Source: Ignatzschineria sp.
Lineage (GTDB): Bacteria; Pseudomonadota; Gammaproteobacteria; Cardiobacteriales; Wohlfahrtiimonadaceae
Direction: 5' to 3'
NCBI GenBank assembly: GCA_030151245.1
Contig: JASLEF010000068.1
Span: 1-37,185, forward strand
DNA: 37,185 bases
A program made the position numbers and the translations under genes. Shown here piece by piece: positions 34,940-37,185 of the stretch. Every line of letters starts with the position of its first letter. The first letter of the stretch is position 1. Under the pieces are notes generated by a model. That model saw only the letters and a program-made list of their open reading frames with translations, was not told where the DNA came from and made no database searches.

Positions 34940-35395
34940 CTAACCTCGTCCTGTATGGCCAAAGCCACCTTCACCACGCTCAGTTGCTTCAAATTCTTCT
35001 ACTTGATGAAAGCTTGCTTGCATCACAGGAACAATGACCATCTGTGCCATTCTCTCTCCTACCGTCAAAGTAAAATCATCTTTACTGCGATTCCAAAGAG
35101 AAACCATCAACTCCCCTTGATAATCCGCATCAATTAATCCGACCAAGTTTCCTAAAACAATGCCATGCTTGACCCCTAGACCTGAGCGAGGCAAGATCAT
35201 TGCCGCATAACGTGGATCTTTCAAATATACCGCAATGCCCGTTTTTACAAATGCTGTTTCGCCTGCTTTAATGACTAAATCTTCTGTTAACATTGCCCGA
35301 AGATCCAGTCCCGCCGAACCTTCAGTCGCATAACTCGGTAGTGGAAACTCTTTTCCTAAACGCGCATCTAATACTTTAAAATCAACATTTAACAT
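34940..35395 (-). CDS. dut: Deoxyuridine 5'-triphosphate nucleotidohydrolase (dUTPase)
   Basis: A 151-residue trimeric dUTPase, splitting dUTP to dUMP and pyrophosphate, which keeps uracil out of DNA. All five motifs are visible: GSAGLDLRA (1), PRSGLG (2), GLIDADYQGEL (3, with the catalytic Asp), ERMAQMVIVP (4) and the flexible C-terminal GEGGFGHTGRG (5). A GTG directly precedes the ATG; AAAGG is placed for either, giving 151 or 152 residues. It lies downstream of the epimerase-like gene after about 300 bases. Confidence 0.96.
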   Translation of the reverse strand: MLNVDFKVLDARLGKEFPLPSYATEGSAGLDLRAMLTEDLVIKAGETAFVKTGIAVYLKDPRYAAMILPRSGLGVKHGIVLGNLVGLIDADYQGELMVSLWNRSKDDFTLTVGERMAQMVIVPVMQASFHQVEEFEATERGEGGFGHTGRG

Positions 35396-35398
35396 CAC

Positions 35399-35700
35399 AA
35401 TATAACCTTTGAATAATCGCCATACAGCGTTTTAAACCAATAAATAAGCTCATTGATTATTCCTTGCTATTTCTGAGCAAAAACCAATGAGCTTCTGTTT
35501 GCTATCTCTAATCCTCACCATTTTAAAAGTGGGTGGATTATTTTAATGAGAATTCTAAATTATCAACCTAAAACTCTCAATCTAAAATTTACAATCTTGA
35601 ATTCTAAATCCTGCACGCGCACTTTTGAAATTTCAATTCAAAGGATTCCCCATAAACAAGTGCTTTTCAATGATTTAGCTTCAGACTTCCCTCACAATAA
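35399..35700. other. Intergenic region upstream of dut
   Basis: 302 bases without a gene. It contains a nested inverted repeat: AAGCTCATTG (35446-35455) with CAATGAGCTT (35485-35494), enclosing TTGCT/AGCAA (35464-35468 and 35476-35480). The function could be termination of the upstream gene or a dut leader structure. A 65-codon plus frame (35546-35743) is low-complexity and not credible. Confidence 0.5.
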
Positions 35701-36666
35701 TTATGAGTGTTTTACAGGACGACGGGCATTTAAGCGATCGTAGTAATATTTATCTAATACTGTGGTCGGCATTTCATATTGACGAACTGATTCATAACTT
35801 GCCGGAACAATCCCCAACACTTCAAAATCTTGGCGCTCAGTGACAGAGGGCACTTTTGAAGCTTTAATCTGATTACGGCTATAGGGGAAGCGTGGCATAA
35901 AACCCACAAAAAGGGCGATCAAGCTCGCAAGCCCATTTGGGAAACCTATAATCGTGCGATTTCTTGGCGTAATCTCTTTTGCCACCTTCTTCGCAATATC
36001 TTTTAATGTGTAACGCTCAGGTCCTGCTAATTCAAAGAGAGTTTGCTCTGCATCGGTTTCTAATAATTTAAGCGTTGCATTCACCACATCATTGACAAAT
36101 ACGGGCTGCACTTCTGCTTTAGACATAGGCAATAACAAGATTGGCATGGTACGAATCCAGCGTGCAATATGATAGGTAAAAGCATCTTCGTAACCGACAA
36201 CTAATGAAGGAGCAACAATTGCCAGTTTCATTTGACGGTTCTGCGCTAAATCTAATAACTCCTTATCGCCTTCCCCTTTTGTTGAAAGGAAAGTACTTGG
36301 TGCTCCTGGCTTAGCCCCTAATGCACTAAAGTGAATCATCTTCTTCACACCTAGCTCATCAGCGATTTCAAAAATACGTTTTGGAAATGCCACATGTGCT
36401 TTAGTCGCGCGGCGACGTCTATTATCCCATGTGCCAATCATGTTAATTACAAACTCAGAACCTTGAAGGCGTTCACGAATTAAAGCTTCATCTTCTAGCT
36501 TACATTCATTCACATACTCCACGAAAGGAAGGCATGATGCGCTATTTTGCACATTACGATCACGTGAAAAAACCGTGACACGGTAACCATTGTGCGATAA
36601 TGCAGCAGTTAAAAGGGAGCCGATAAAGCCGGTTCCGCCAAAGATACTCACTTTTTTCCTATTCAT
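35701..36666 (-). CDS. NAD(P)-dependent epimerase-like protein (complex I NDUFA9-like)
   Basis: A 321-residue atypical short-chain dehydrogenase. The Rossmann motif GGTGFIG spans 10-16, and VTVFSRD follows the second strand. The block VINMIGTWDNRRRRATKAHVAFP and VKKMIHFSALGA, followed by STKGEGDKELL, is typical of the NDUFA9/NAD(P)H-binding subgroup found in many bacteria; the classic YxxxK active site is replaced by a STKGEGD-type segment, so oxidoreductase activity is uncertain. The bacterial role is unknown, with proposals in quinone or respiratory functions by analogy. AGGAG lies five bases before the ATG. Confidence 0.85.
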   Translation of the reverse strand: MNRKKVSIFGGTGFIGSLLTAALSHNGYRVTVFSRDRNVQNSASCLPFVEYVNECKLEDEALIRERLQGSEFVINMIGTWDNRRRRATKAHVAFPKRIFEIADELGVKKMIHFSALGAKPGAPSTFLSTKGEGDKELLDLAQNRQMKLAIVAPSLVVGYEDAFTYHIARWIRTMPILLLPMSKAEVQPVFVNDVVNATLKLLETDAEQTLFELAGPERYTLKDIAKKVAKEITPRNRTIIGFPNGLASLIALFVGFMPRFPYSRNQIKASKVPSVTERQDFEVLGIVPASYESVRQYEMPTTVLDKYYYDRLNARRPVKHS

Positions 36667-37185
36667 TTCTGCTCCTGAATATTTGAATTAACTTTAATCC
36701 TATGAGTATATCAAATAAAAATCAGGGTTAGGACCTAATTTCATCAATTCTATAGGCGCAAGATCATAGTTCAAGAAGTTAATGACAAATATCGCCTTTT
36801 AGAGCATCAATGATCGTCATTTTGAGATGAGGTGATCGCTATTATGGTTATCGCCTCACAGATTTTCTATTTCGCAACGCTTTCGCCCAAGTCTGTCTCA
36901 CTTCAATGTTACTATCCACGCCTTAAGCCTCATAGATTCCGTTTATCAATAGCATTCAAAATATTTTTTTAAAGATTTCAACCAATGGTTTAACCCACAA
37001 TATCAGCTCCGGCTCCGGCACTATCGCCTATGGGCTTAAAATCCGCAGAGAATCTTATAGCCTGTAGACTCCCTTCCCCCAATATCCCGCCTCCCTTACC
37101 TTAATATTCGAGCGATCTTTCAGCAGGAATACTAAAACCTGACAAATATTCGATAATTATTATTAAAAATCTGTATAAATATACC
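36667..37185. other. Gene-free right end of the window
   Basis: 519 bases with no supported gene. Short frames (for example about 42 codons starting near 36844 on the plus strand) lack ribosome sites. The only clear signal is the promoter with Fur-box-like site at 37139-37166, which would drive a plus-strand gene beyond the window edge. Confidence 0.5.
37139..37166 (+). promoter_or_regulatory. Promoter-like sequence overlapped by a Fur-box-like site
   Basis: CTGACA (37139-37144), a 16-base spacer, then TATTAA (37161-37166), with GATAATTATTATTA at 37152-37165 across the spacer and -10. Thirteen bases (ATAATTATTATTA) are identical to the Fur box at bfd. It faces right, out of the window. Confidence 0.5.

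Noticed and set aside
35546..35743. A 65-codon plus-strand frame upstream of dut
   Set aside because: It overlaps the end of the epimerase-like gene and is made of simple asparagine/leucine/threonine-rich codons with no ribosome site.

Overview
This window looks like chromosomal DNA of an AT-rich gammaproteobacterium. Several arrangements point that way: SlyB, EpmA, AcuI, a psi/holD-rimI pair of the pseudomonad type, leuB followed by asd, and bacterioferritin-associated ferredoxin beside two bacterioferritin genes. A relative of Ignatzschineria/Wohlfahrtiimonas would fit the AT content and gene repertoire, but that is inference and no search was run. Almost everything is housekeeping. I see no transposase, phage gene, tRNA, rRNA, CRISPR array or toxin-antitoxin module.

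Layout, left to right. Positions 1-8600, nearly all minus strand: outer-membrane lipoprotein SlyB, a signal-peptide-bearing ATP-dependent DNA ligase (LigE type), a POT peptide transporter, the tusA-recJ pair, rimI, a holD-like DNA polymerase III psi subunit with an iron-sulfur UDG-like domain, and phosphatidylserine synthase. Positions 8790-10250, plus strand: dihydrofolate reductase and CysZ. Positions 10377-17250: butanediol dehydrogenase, HpaC flavin reductase, AcuI, UvrD helicase and an acyl-CoA thioesterase. Positions 17277-23930: an osmoprotectant-uptake locus (proV, proW, two paralogous ProX lipoproteins, a GbsR/MarR-like regulator) preceded by an orphan MetQ-like lipoprotein. Positions 23995-26871: epmA, then an iron-storage group in which Fur-box-controlled bfd faces two bacterioferritin genes. 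Positions 27071-30301: the radical SAM protein YgiQ, a compound tetra/octanucleotide microsatellite, and a YegP-like protein. Positions 30536-36666, minus strand: asd, leuB, a CynX-like MFS transporter, dut and an NAD-dependent epimerase-like protein. The last 519 bases hold no gene, but end in a promoter-like sequence overlapping a second Fur-box-like site.

Points that deserve attention. (1) The two bacterioferritins have complementary defects: one keeps all ferroxidase ligands but lacks the haem methionine, the other keeps the methionine but has lost most ferroxidase ligands, so a mixed shell is likely. (2) The holD-like protein keeps a psi-like N-terminal peptide together with four cysteines spaced as in family 4 uracil-DNA glycosylases. 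(3) The osmoprotectant locus carries duplicated ProX lipoproteins with divergent pocket-adjacent residues, intercistronic hairpins, and a recurring GTTATCAA/TTGATAAC word in its leaders. (4) An approximately 100-bp microsatellite lies between convergent genes, is closed to translation in all six frames, and is flanked by an 11-bp inverted repeat. I do not see a clearly new multi-gene defence or mobile system here.
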